A stretch of 39,206 nt of DNA from Thiomicrospira sp. Lineage in GTDB: Bacteria; Pseudomonadota; Gammaproteobacteria; Thiomicrospirales; Thiomicrospiraceae. Below, piece by piece: positions 7,678-15,603 of this stretch (its first letter is position 1; each line of letters opens with the position of its first letter). The notes under the pieces are model-generated. The model was not told the origin of the DNA. It searched no databases and was given only the letters and a program-made list of their open reading frames with translations. Location of the stretch: the NCBI RefSeq assembly GCF_014859555.1, contig NZ_JACUTY010000015.1:1-39206 (forward strand). Direction: 5' to 3'. Both the position numbers and the translations under genes were made by a program.

Positions 7678-8457
7678 TTAACGGCGTCTCGCAAGCAGGT
7701 GAACGTAACGCCCCATGTCACGATAAGTCGGCAGGCGACAATATTGATATTCCAAATCCAACAAGGCCAGTGGGTCACTTTTTTCTAAAGTTTCCGGACG
7801 AATATAATCGTTAAACACACGAATGCCGGTATGAATTTCAACTTCAAATCCCCATTCTTCTAACCAGCCTAAAACCTCGTGCGGATATTGGGGATTGGGC
7901 GGGGTGAGTTTTTTACCTTTGCCAATATAGGCATTTTGCAAAATAAGCGGCCAACGCCATTCGCCTTTTAACACATTGTTATAAACAAAGGCATTACGAT
8001 TGTAAAACAGTAAAGATAAGTAACCACCAGGCCTGGTTTGGTGAGCCACGGTTTGTAAGGTGGCTTTGGGTTCGGCTAACCATTCCAATACCGCGTGGAA
8101 CAGTACCAAATCAAATTCTGGTAAATCGGCCACTAGGTCTTGCGATGCGCCATGCAGAAACTGAGCTTCAATCCCGGCTTGCGCAAAGTTTTGTTGCGCT
8201 CGATCCAGCATATTGCGTGATAGATCACATAAGGTAAGTTGATGGCCGACTTGCGCCAACCACAGCCCCACTTGAGCAAAGCCACAGCCTGCATCCCAAA
8301 TTTGTAAGGCATCCGAGGGCTCGGAAGGTTTCACGTGAAACCTAGCTAGATCTTCTTTAATCAGTTTTAAACGCCATTCACCTTTAACTGTGCCATAGAC
8401 CTTTTGTTCAAATTTATCAATTAAGTGGTCAAAATTACGATCTTTGGGTTGGCTCAT
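7678..8457 (-). CDS. cmoM: tRNA (cmo5U34) methyltransferase CmoM-like
   Basis: 259-aa class I SAM-dependent methyltransferase. The N-terminus DRNFDHLIDKFEQKVYGT matches the opening typical of CmoM (formerly SmtA), which methylates cmo5U at tRNA position 34. The SAM-binding motif I is DAGCGFAQVGLWLA near 54-67, with later DLVLFHAVLEWL. CmoM activity is an inference from that N-terminal signature and length (E. coli protein about 261 aa). A parS site is embedded in the sequence coding RFHVKPS, and one ACCAGGCCTGGT copy codes TRPGG. Confidence 0.8.
   Translation of the reverse strand: MSQPKDRNFDHLIDKFEQKVYGTVKGEWRLKLIKEDLARFHVKPSEPSDALQIWDAGCGFAQVGLWLAQVGHQLTLCDLSRNMLDRAQQNFAQAGIEAQFLHGASQDLVADLPEFDLVLFHAVLEWLAEPKATLQTVAHQTRPGGYLSLLFYNRNAFVYNNVLKGEWRWPLILQNAYIGKGKKLTPPNPQYPHEVLGWLEEWGFEVEIHTGIRVFNDYIRPETLEKSDPLALLDLEYQYCRLPTYRDMGRYVHLLARRR
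8026..8037. repeat. ACCAGGCCTGGT palindrome in cmoM
   Basis: Exact 12-mer; on the coding (minus) strand read in the Arg-Pro-Gly frame. Confidence 0.9.
8327..8342. promoter_or_regulatory. parS: Second parS site (ParB binding) inside cmoM
   Basis: GGTTTCACGTGAAACC contains the full 14-bp core GTTTCACGTGAAAC, 14 of 16 to consensus and fully palindromic. It lies 3.9 kb from the first site. Confidence 0.82.
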
Positions 8458-8497
8458 GGCGGGCTCAGTTGCTGTTAACAGCCGTTATTATAATGGT

Positions 8498-9100
8498 TTA
8501 ATTAATCGAATCGTCATTTGCTTCGCGTAACGCCTTGCGAAGTTTTATTAATTCAGACTTAAAGTTTTCCGCATCCCCAAATTCCGTAAATTCAAGATAA
8601 AGTGGATGGGCACCTAAGCGTTTTTTTGCATGTTTAATTGGGCAAAAGTATTGTTCGGTTCGCGCAATGATTTCACTCGCATAAGCCATTAGACCGTTGC
8701 CATAAGCGCAGTATTGACAGTTGATTTTCTGCACAATATTTAGGTAACGTAATTGGTCGCGGTCGAAAATGAAATAGGCGCCACGTTTAACACGCGCCAT
8801 ACCGTAAATCGGAAAACAGGTGTATTGATAAAAACTGATGAAGATGTCCATGATCACCAGCGGGATTGCCATGCCATAGATAATCGGTGCGGTGATAATA
8901 TTTTGCGGTCGATCAACAAACAAGGTTTGAAATAGACTGGTTTTAAGTTTTTTATGTGTGCGGCCGATTGAATCTTCGAACTCAACTCGTTTGCCTTTTA
9001 GGTGATAGCTAATCTGTTGTTGACGTTCTCGTAAGGTTGCACCGAGCTCATCTTCAAGTTGCGTAATTTGTTTAAGTAGATTTTCAATTCGATTTGGCAT
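8498..9100 (-). CDS. Conserved-type membrane protein of unknown function with CxxC
   Basis: 200-aa protein with no function I can name. N-terminal coiled coil (about 5-50, rich in Gln, Glu and Arg), one or two hydrophobic segments near 70-100 (IITAPIIYGMAIPLVIMDIF), then a soluble part with NCQYC and a later FCPIKHAKK; the three cysteines and His could bind a metal. ATG 9100 is preferred to the GTG two codons upstream because AAGAAG precedes it at usual spacing. It is 40 bp upstream of cmoM on the same strand, so probably one transcript. Confidence 0.6.
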   Translation of the reverse strand: MPNRIENLLKQITQLEDELGATLRERQQQISYHLKGKRVEFEDSIGRTHKKLKTSLFQTLFVDRPQNIITAPIIYGMAIPLVIMDIFISFYQYTCFPIYGMARVKRGAYFIFDRDQLRYLNIVQKINCQYCAYGNGLMAYASEIIARTEQYFCPIKHAKKRLGAHPLYLEFTEFGDAENFKSELIKLRKALREANDDSIN

Positions 9101-9261
9101 AAGCACTTCTTTTTATAAGTTTCATAAGTATCATACCAGTGGGAGTGGCTATGCAAAGCGAAGATTTATAGCGGGTCTAACTAATCTCGCCTAGCGGTTT
9201 AGTAGGTTAATATTTATAATGAAATAAAGCATGATGATGCTTAACTAATCAAGGATTCTAA

Positions 9262-10146
9262 ATGATAGATGAAGCCGCGATGCGAGAAGGCATAACCAAA
9301 GCCAGCTTAATTCTAAAGACCTTAGAAGTTGAAACGGTACCGGTAGAAATTTTGCAGTTACACGTCTTAATCAGTGGGGATTCGCCGAGTATTGCGGATA
9401 TTGAAGCGGTTATTTCGCGCAATCCAGAGGTTATGGGGTCTTTTTTAAGTATGGCGAACCAGGCCCTTAATCGTCCAGTGGATGACTTAATTCTAAATGT
9501 AGCAGCGGCTATTCATTTATTAGGTTTAGAGGAAATTCACCAACTGTTTGTATTATCTCATGTGCTTAAAATCGTGCCAGTATCGCAAACGGATCAAACA
9601 ATATTAAAGCGCTGTATGCGTGCCGGAATTGCTTCGGCTGAACTGACACACTGGATATATGGCTTAAGCCGTAGCGAAGCTTTTTTGATCAGTTACATGC
9701 AGGACATCGGGGCTTTGTATATGATGCGGCATGATCCGCTCAATTATCGAGATCAAGTATTTAACCAACAACAAGCGTTTCCGATTTCTAAATACCAGGA
9801 CGAAGTGGATTACTATAAAACCTCGCATTGTTATGTCGGTGGCCTAATCACCAAACGGTGGAACTTAGGGAGCTTGCTATATCGAAGTGTGTTGTTCCAT
9901 CATCATGCTGACTTAAAAAGTTTGGCTGTCATTGATGATCTTACCAGCAAAATGGTGGCGTTAAATCGGATCGCTAACTTTTTGGTGTTTGATCGTTTTT
10001 CAGACTACTATTTTACGAAAGAACTGGAAGACAGTTTTGATGAGGCGTGTGCGTTTGTAGGTGTCACAGATCATATGTTACATGCCGCTGATGCCGCATT
10101 AGAAAAATGGGCAGATGCGGAAAGTTTGCCCGAAGCCAGTCACTAA
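9262..10146 (+). CDS. HDOD domain signalling protein
   Basis: 294-aa cytoplasmic protein made largely of an HDOD domain (about 18-220), a non-catalytic relative of HD phosphohydrolases seen in bacterial signalling and c-di-GMP networks. Recognisable features are the opening helix with PVEILQLHVLISGDSPSIADIEAVISRNPE and the NVAAAIHLLGLEEIHQLF segment typical of HDOD. No output or receiver domain is fused. ATG 9262 has AAGGA 7-11 bases before it. It converges with a diguanylate cyclase gene only 12 bp away, in a window rich in c-di-GMP enzymes, which makes a role in that network plausible. Confidence 0.8.
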   Translation: MIDEAAMREGITKASLILKTLEVETVPVEILQLHVLISGDSPSIADIEAVISRNPEVMGSFLSMANQALNRPVDDLILNVAAAIHLLGLEEIHQLFVLSHVLKIVPVSQTDQTILKRCMRAGIASAELTHWIYGLSRSEAFLISYMQDIGALYMMRHDPLNYRDQVFNQQQAFPISKYQDEVDYYKTSHCYVGGLITKRWNLGSLLYRSVLFHHHADLKSLAVIDDLTSKMVALNRIANFLVFDRFSDYYFTKELEDSFDEACAFVGVTDHMLHAADAALEKWADAESLPEASH

Positions 10147-10158
10147 AAGATTGAAGGC

Positions 10159-11526
10159 TTAGTTTATTGTTTTTGCATTGGCCGAGTCCGGATAGTGATC
10201 AGTATTCGCCGCCATCAGTAAATGTTCACAACCTTCGACGCGGTTGCGACCAGTGTTTTTGGCTTTATAGAGCGCAATATCAGCTCGGTTAATGACTTGT
10301 TTAATTTGATCTTGATAGGTCACCCTTGCCACGCCGATGCTGACCGTGATCGAATCCAAGCTCGAGAAAGTATGCATTTCAACCGCCTGACGAATACGTT
10401 CAGCTTGGTCACAAGCCTGGGCTTTATCAAGCGAGGCATTGAGCATAATAAATTCCTCGCCACCCCAACGACCAATTAAGTTGGACTCACCAAACTGGAA
10501 CTCCAGCAGGGAGGCAAACTCCACCAGCACCTTATCGCCCAGTTCATGACCATGTTCATCATTAATTTGTTTGAAGTGATCAATATCCAAAAATAATACC
10601 TGATAAGGTTCACCAAATTTGAGAAAACGTTGGTGTGCGGTTTGCAGGTATTGATCCATTTTAAAACGGTTCACCAAGCCTGTTAAAGCATCGGTTTCTG
10701 AGAGTTTTTGCAACATGCGATTTTTATCAATCAAGGTGTTTTGAATATCGGTTAACGCGACGGTGCGTTCTGCAACACGTTGTTCAAGTTCTTCATTGGC
10801 ATATCGCAGTGCCTGGTTGATATGGCTGAATCGGTTAAACACAAACAATGCGAATAAAAAACTCAGCATAATGAGTGAAATCGCCAAACTCACTACATTA
10901 ATCATGAGTTTATCAATAGATTGGCCAGCCTTTTGAATCGAATTTTGAATTTCAATCGCCTGATAATGGGAGAATTCATTGACCTTATCGGTGAATTGAT
11001 TAAGCAGATCAATGCTTTGTGTGGTGACTAACTTCCGTGCTTGCTGCTCTTCACCCTGCAATGTCATTCGGGCAATTTGGGTTTGTAATGGACCGGTTAC
11101 ATTCGCCATTTGATGAATGTCTTCCATCCATTGACGTTCAAATGCATTTTCATCCGACAGGTAAGCGAGGATTTCACGGTTAGACAAATAATCGCTCGCA
11201 TTATCGTAAAACTTCATTAAGGTTTCATCTATAAGCAGCGGATCGTCCAGCAACAACATTTGCTGTAAATTGATGGTGCGGTTTTGACCCGCAATGTGCA
11301 TATTTAAAAGGCTGTGGAGTTTTTGATGTTGGTGATTAACCAGTTGACCGGCTTTGTTCAAGGTTGAGCTGGTTAATTGTTGGGCGGTCAAAACTAAGGC
11401 CGTGATCAGCACCATTACCAATATCAAACTCAGTGCAATCCATAAGCCAAACGAGTTTTCGGTCATTTTTTTCATAAGAATTGCTTTAAGCCTTAAAAGT
11501 CGTTTTATAACGTTACTTTTTAACAT
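10159..11526 (-). CDS. Membrane diguanylate cyclase with periplasmic helical sensor
   Basis: 455-aa GGDEF protein making c-di-GMP from two GTP. Transmembrane segment near 25-50, a helical periplasmic sensor of about 150 residues resembling four-helix-bundle sensors, a second transmembrane segment near 205-230, coiled coil, then a GGDEF domain. The signature is GGEEF (RWGGEEF), an active variant; the allosteric RxxD inhibition site is absent (the equivalent residues are ESNL), so product inhibition is unlikely. ATG 11526 is used; TTG 11535, ATG 11475 and ATG 11466 are alternatives and no candidate has a strong ribosome site. It lies downstream of nnrS in the same direction, separated by a 36-bp palindrome. 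Confidence 0.85.
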   Translation of the reverse strand: MLKSNVIKRLLRLKAILMKKMTENSFGLWIALSLILVMVLITALVLTAQQLTSSTLNKAGQLVNHQHQKLHSLLNMHIAGQNRTINLQQMLLLDDPLLIDETLMKFYDNASDYLSNREILAYLSDENAFERQWMEDIHQMANVTGPLQTQIARMTLQGEEQQARKLVTTQSIDLLNQFTDKVNEFSHYQAIEIQNSIQKAGQSIDKLMINVVSLAISLIMLSFLFALFVFNRFSHINQALRYANEELEQRVAERTVALTDIQNTLIDKNRMLQKLSETDALTGLVNRFKMDQYLQTAHQRFLKFGEPYQVLFLDIDHFKQINDEHGHELGDKVLVEFASLLEFQFGESNLIGRWGGEEFIMLNASLDKAQACDQAERIRQAVEMHTFSSLDSITVSIGVARVTYQDQIKQVINRADIALYKAKNTGRNRVEGCEHLLMAANTDHYPDSANAKTIN

Positions 11527-11671
11527 AAAAACCAAGCTAACAGTATATTTTTAAACGAGTTTAGCGCAAAAATTTTGAATTGGTGTAAAAATCTATTATA
11601 TATAAACAAGTGTGAATATTAGCTGAGATTAATGTGATATTTAGCGGTTAAATGGCGTAACCGCTAATGGG

Positions 11672-11707
11672 TAGCCTTAAAGCACCAGGCCTGGTGCTTT
11701 AAGGCTA
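11672..11707. repeat. 36-bp perfect palindrome at the nnrS 3' end
   Basis: Perfect symmetry from 11672 to 11707 centred on the ACCAGGCCTGGT copy at 11684-11695, with arms extending TAGCCTTAAAGC. It includes the nnrS stop codon. There is no T-run, so it is not a classical terminator; as RNA it would fold into an 18-pair arm and could block read-through into the cyclase gene or protect the 3' end. Confidence 0.9.
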
Positions 11708-12837
11708 GGGCGTGTGAGGATGCGCCAATACAAAATCAGTAATAAACCAAAGCCGATAATCCAGCCCAGTTGGCTTAATTGAATCCAGTTTAAAGTCTGT
11801 TGCGGCCAAATCAATGGCAAAACAACCCGTGCAAAGGCTGCGAAAGTTAACGCGACAAAAACCCAAATCAAACCCTTGGGTGGCTCAAATACGTTACGCT
11901 GAGTGTGACCTAAGCTGATACGCGCCATCATAGCAGAACATAATAAACCGATGCCCCCCGCTGCGAGCGCATGAATGGCTAGACTGGCGGACACCATCCC
12001 GATCCCTACAAACCCATATAACACTAAGCCTAGCGTAATAAACGCATGCGATAAATGCAACGGCCATATTAAGAGCTGTGACCAGACTCTAGGATGATAC
12101 CACCAGGCCTGGCGGATCATAAATAAGCCGGCTAAAGGCCAAGCGATCAAACTGATTAACCAACTACTGGGTGCGAAAACCAGCGTTAGCATTAAACTTA
12201 AAAAACCAACCATAATGCAAGTATCTAACCAATCTGCGTTACGAAATGGCGCGACACCCAATGCTTTTTCAGTAAAGAAAGGGGTTAAACGCCGGATCAT
12301 AGTTAAGTTAATACTCAATACTAAGAATAAACCGACAATTAGGCTTTCCTGAACCCAAGACCAGGCCTGGTGGGCATTGATATAGAAGCTTAGATTAGCC
12401 ACAAAAATCGCCACGAACAGCAAAGCCAAACCGGTTTGCGCGTTCAGTCGCTGTTTCCATACTGGCCAGACAAAGTGCAACACCAGCCCTAGATTAAACG
12501 CCAAATCAAACAGCGCGACCCAAACAATCGGCAAATCAACTAAAAACGCGACCCGTGCTAACGCCCACAAGCTAAATATAAGCCCGAGTTTCCAACCCGA
12601 CGCCGAGTTCATACGCGACCAGTTCATCACCGCGGTTAGCAAAAAGCCGGTTACGGTGGCCAAGGCATAGCCAAAAATCATTTCGTGTGCATGCCAAACC
12701 ACGCCGGATGTGCCACTAAAACCAGCGCTGGAAATAGGAAATTGCCACCACCAAAAAGTCATGGCTATCACCGCAAATACCGCACCGCCCAAAAAGAAGC
12801 TACGAAAAGCGCGGTCAAAAAAAATGGATGAATTCAT
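11677..12837 (-). CDS. nnrS: NnrS family membrane protein
   Basis: 386-aa polytopic inner-membrane protein (about 12 helices) of the NnrS family, heme- and copper-associated proteins that protect against nitrosative stress and depend on NO-responsive regulators. Family features seen: WHAHEMIFGYALATVTGFLLTAVMNW near 47-72 with conserved His residues, and IHALAAGGIGLLCSAMMARISLGHT near 289-313. The ATG is preceded by AGGGA. It is 77 bp downstream of hmp in the same direction and so should share the NsrR-controlled promoter. Three CCAGGCCTGG copies lie in it, one forming the palindrome at its end. Confidence 0.92.
   Translation of the reverse strand: MNSSIFFDRAFRSFFLGGAVFAVIAMTFWWWQFPISSAGFSGTSGVVWHAHEMIFGYALATVTGFLLTAVMNWSRMNSASGWKLGLIFSLWALARVAFLVDLPIVWVALFDLAFNLGLVLHFVWPVWKQRLNAQTGLALLFVAIFVANLSFYINAHQAWSWVQESLIVGLFLVLSINLTMIRRLTPFFTEKALGVAPFRNADWLDTCIMVGFLSLMLTLVFAPSSWLISLIAWPLAGLFMIRQAWWYHPRVWSQLLIWPLHLSHAFITLGLVLYGFVGIGMVSASLAIHALAAGGIGLLCSAMMARISLGHTQRNVFEPPKGLIWVFVALTFAAFARVVLPLIWPQQTLNWIQLSQLGWIIGFGLLLILYWRILTRPSLKAPGLVL
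12103..12112. repeat. CCAGGCCTGG palindrome in nnrS (copy 2)
   Basis: Exact 10-mer, flanks A...C; coding strand reads Arg-Gln-Ala-Trp. Confidence 0.85.
12360..12371. repeat. ACCAGGCCTGGT palindrome in nnrS (copy 3)
   Basis: Exact 12-mer; coding strand reads His-Gln-Ala-Trp. Confidence 0.9.
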
Positions 12838-12914
12838 GGTGTCCCTGTGAATTAAAAATCAAACACATCGGGCCAGTCTAAACCTGACCTGACGTGTTGA
12901 ATAAATTACCTAAG

Positions 12915-14096
12915 TTATTTAAGTGACGTGGTCGGACCAAATACTTCATAGTGAAGTTGTTCGGGTTTAAAACCCAGCTCGGTGCAAGCATCGTGAATCG
13001 CTGCCATAAAGGGTTTGGGGCCACAGAAATAAACATCGGCTTGAGTATTAGAGAGCCATTTTTTCAAGATGTCAGCATTTAAGTAACCCTGGTGATCGGC
13101 GCCTTCGCCAAACTGATAAGCACTGAAATATTCAAACCCGTATTTATGCTTTAATAAGCTGATCTCGTTTTTCATTATATGATGTGATGCGTCTCGCACA
13201 CATTGAATAAAACACAAATTTTGCTTAGGGTCTTTGTTGAGTTGGTCATGCAACATGCTTAATAACGGTGTGATGCCCACACCTGCGGCAATAAATATTT
13301 TGGCATTAATTTGATTTTTAACAATAAAATCACCAGTTGGCGGTTGAACCCATACTTGATCACCTACTTGGGCTTGATGCAAACGATTAGACACCTGCCC
13401 TGGGTGATCGGGTGAGTGGGCTTCAGTTTTAACGCTAATACGATAATAAGGTTCACCCGGGGCATTCGAAATGGAGTATTGACGAATTTCATCAAACTCA
13501 GCCTTTCCGCCTTTAAGTTTGATGCCCAAATATTGACCCGCTTCAAACTCAACTAACTCACCATCTTCTGGGATCAAATAAAAAGATTTAACTGCCCCGC
13601 CTTCGTTGACGATGCGCGAAATATTGAAGGCTTTAAAACCGCGCCAGCCGCCGGTTTTTTGTTCATTAGCCGCGTAAATTTGTTCTTCGGTATCCACAAA
13701 CACTTGAGCTAAAAAACCATAAGCCACCGCCCAAGCTTTTAATACTTCGTGATCATCGGGTAAGGACAAATGTTCCTGTATCGCTTCCAGCAAATACTTG
13801 CCCACAATGGGGTAATGGTCTGGTTGAATATGCAAACTTGCGTGTTTATGTGCAATGCGTTTTACCATCGGCCCAAGTGCCTCGAGCTCGTCAATTCGGC
13901 TGGCGTACATAAAGACCGATTCCGCTAAGGCTTTAGACTGTTCGCCTTGTGCTTGGTTGGCCATGTTAAACACATGCTTAAGTTCAGGGTGGTGGTTAAA
14001 CAATTTTTTATAGAACAGATGGGTAATGTCGACACCTTGTTCAGCCAGAATTGGCGCAGTGGATTTAACGGTTTCAATAATTTGGGGAGTTAGCAT
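12915..14096 (-). CDS. hmp: Flavohemoprotein, nitric oxide dioxygenase
   Basis: 393-aa cytoplasmic flavohemoglobin converting NO and O2 to nitrate with NAD(P)H. The globin domain (1 to about 138) has proximal His85 (AHKH), distal Tyr29 and Gln53 as in E. coli Hmp. The FAD domain (about 150-258) contains RQYSISNAP, and the NAD domain (about 265-393) contains GVGITPLLSML, YFCGPKPFM and the C-terminal EVFGP. Length and residues are standard, so it should be fully active. It is first in an hmp-nnrS unit divergent from nsrR, with an NsrR-type operator in the shared upstream region. Confidence 0.97.
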   Translation of the reverse strand: MLTPQIIETVKSTAPILAEQGVDITHLFYKKLFNHHPELKHVFNMANQAQGEQSKALAESVFMYASRIDELEALGPMVKRIAHKHASLHIQPDHYPIVGKYLLEAIQEHLSLPDDHEVLKAWAVAYGFLAQVFVDTEEQIYAANEQKTGGWRGFKAFNISRIVNEGGAVKSFYLIPEDGELVEFEAGQYLGIKLKGGKAEFDEIRQYSISNAPGEPYYRISVKTEAHSPDHPGQVSNRLHQAQVGDQVWVQPPTGDFIVKNQINAKIFIAAGVGITPLLSMLHDQLNKDPKQNLCFIQCVRDASHHIMKNEISLLKHKYGFEYFSAYQFGEGADHQGYLNADILKKWLSNTQADVYFCGPKPFMAAIHDACTELGFKPEQLHYEVFGPTTSLK

Positions 14097-14175
14097 AAAA
14101 CACTCTCTAGTCGTTAGTGGGTTTTAGGTTGTACGAAAAGCCTATTTGAGAAACTTAGAGCAACTCGGATCACTT

Positions 14176-14198
14176 AAGATTCATATTAAATGTATCTT
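14176..14198. promoter_or_regulatory. NsrR operator
   Basis: Two 11-bp half-sites, AAGATTCATAT and (on the other strand) AAGATACATTT, separated by one T. The known NsrR half-site is AAGATGYATTT in an 11-1-11 inverted repeat; the halves match at nine and ten positions. It lies between hmp and nsrR, 79 bp before the hmp start, as expected for NO-relieved repression. Confidence 0.85.
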
Positions 14199-14201
14199 TT
14201 A

Positions 14202-14224
14202 AAGGTGCATACTATTTGAATGTT
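14202..14224. promoter_or_regulatory. Weak second NsrR-like site over the nsrR promoter
   Basis: The left half AAGGTGCATAC resembles the NsrR half-site; the right half matches at about seven of eleven positions. It overlaps the putative -35 of nsrR, which would suit autoregulation. Confidence 0.35.
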
Positions 14225-14245
14225 TGATTGTTTGTCAACTATAAT
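14216..14245 (+). promoter_or_regulatory. nsrR sigma-70 promoter
   Basis: TTGAAT (14216-14221), an 18-bp spacer, and a consensus TATAAT (14240-14245), 26 bp before the start codon. Confidence 0.65.
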
Positions 14246-14271
14246 AGCCAAAAGACAGGGGGAGAATCGCC

Positions 14272-14724
14272 GTGCAATTGACCAAACAGACAGATTTTGC
14301 GTTTCGAGTATTGATTTATTTAGCCTCCAAACCGGCCCAGGATTTATCACAAATTCAGACGATTGCGACACGTTTTAATATTTCGCGTAGTCATGTGATG
14401 AAGATTGTGCAAAAAATGGCTAACAGCGGCTTAATTGAGTCGATTCGTGGCCAAGGGGGTGGTTTAAAGTTGGCCAAACCGAGCGATCAAATTAACTTGA
14501 GGGAAGTGGTGGAGTTAATGGAAACCACGTTGAATCCGGTGAATTGTCATGAGCCAGTGTGTTTAATCGAAACCAGTTGCGTGCTTAAAAACCATTTGTA
14601 CCAAGCGCAAGAGCAATACTTGGCACATTTAAGTCAGTTCAGCTTACATGACATAGTGACACCACAAGTACGCCAGGAAATCTTTATAACGCAAATTTCA
14701 ACTCAGCCGGCTGCATTGCATTAA
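14272..14724 (+). CDS. nsrR: NsrR, Rrf2-family Fe-S nitric oxide sensor repressor
   Basis: 150-aa Rrf2-type winged-helix regulator. DNA-binding region about 1-65 (SRSHVMKIVQKMANSGLIES, then RGQGGG in the wing), followed by the three Fe-S cluster cysteines Cys92, Cys97 and Cys103 with the spacing C-x4-C-x5-C that is typical of NsrR. NO damage to the cluster releases DNA. Its location facing hmp-nnrS with a matching operator between them makes the identification strong. GTG 14272 is the start, preceded by GGGGGAG at ideal distance. Confidence 0.95.
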   Translation: MQLTKQTDFAFRVLIYLASKPAQDLSQIQTIATRFNISRSHVMKIVQKMANSGLIESIRGQGGGLKLAKPSDQINLREVVELMETTLNPVNCHEPVCLIETSCVLKNHLYQAQEQYLAHLSQFSLHDIVTPQVRQEIFITQISTQPAALH

Positions 14725-14771
14725 TCGAGGTGCCCAACATAGATTTTTGTGGCGGCGTCTTTGATGGAAAT

Positions 14772-15428
14772 TTAAGGCTTCACGGTGGTTAAACCCAGTG
14801 ACTGCCAAGCCTGCATTCCGCCTCTGTACCAAAATATCTTGTGTGCCGGATAACCTAGGTTAATTAAAGCTCGGATGTTGGTAGGCGACTGTCCGCACCA
14901 AGGGCCGTTACAGAAAAAAACCAGGGTTTTAGCATTCGAAAAATTCCAAATGCCATCGCTGACGCTGGCGTTAAACTGTAACGTTAAGATGCCTTCGACC
15001 TCAATAGGTTCATATCCATCGGACGCAGGATGCAGCTTGGTCCAGGGTAAATTGGTGGCACTTGGAATCGTGCCTTTTTCAACCCAATCTGGGGTGCGTG
15101 AATCGATAATTAGAATGGAGTCATCGCCATCGGATTTACGTTGTAAAAAGTCAAATAACTCAAGTTCACCAATGGTAGTTACCCCAGGTGCAAGCACCAT
15201 AGGTTGTACACAAAATGGCGGGCAGGCTCGTGAAGTTAACGCAAAGTCGTCCACGACTCTATTATTTGGGTCTTGTACACGCTGAATGGTGACGGTCTGA
15301 CCTTTATGTTGAACCTTAACCTCACTCAATTGTGAGCTAATTTTGACTTTTAGATCTTCGGCGAATGTCGCCTGGCTCAGGCTGAGCGCGAAAAAGCATG
15401 GCACGATTAGGCTGGATTTATGGAACAC
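14772..15428 (-). CDS. Exported rhodanese-domain protein
   Basis: 218-aa periplasmic protein. Signal peptide HKSSLIVPCFFALSLSQA-TFA cleaved before EDLK, about 70 residues of unclear type with CPPFC near 71-75, then one rhodanese domain. The sulfur-carrying active loop is FFCNGPWCGQS, a C-N-G-P-W-C version rather than the common CxxGxR. It probably handles sulfane sulfur or a thiol partner in the periplasm; the substrate is unknown. GTG 15428 is chosen because GGGGGG lies 6 bases upstream and the signal peptide begins there; the open frame extends to 15542. It converges with nsrR. Confidence 0.8.
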   Translation of the reverse strand: MFHKSSLIVPCFFALSLSQATFAEDLKVKISSQLSEVKVQHKGQTVTIQRVQDPNNRVVDDFALTSRACPPFCVQPMVLAPGVTTIGELELFDFLQRKSDGDDSILIIDSRTPDWVEKGTIPSATNLPWTKLHPASDGYEPIEVEGILTLQFNASVSDGIWNFSNAKTLVFFCNGPWCGQSPTNIRALINLGYPAHKIFWYRGGMQAWQSLGLTTVKP

Positions 15429-15603
15429 GGTAACCCCCCTTTGACCCAATTTAGATGAGTGGTTTGTGCGGTTTAGGTCATCAGTAAAATTAGCAAATAA
15501 AACGGGACTTGTCAAAAAAACCAAGCAACCACGAGAGTTCAAAAAGGTTTAAAAATCAGAAACTAAGCTCCAAATAAACTAGAAAAATACGAGGAAATGG
15601 ACC

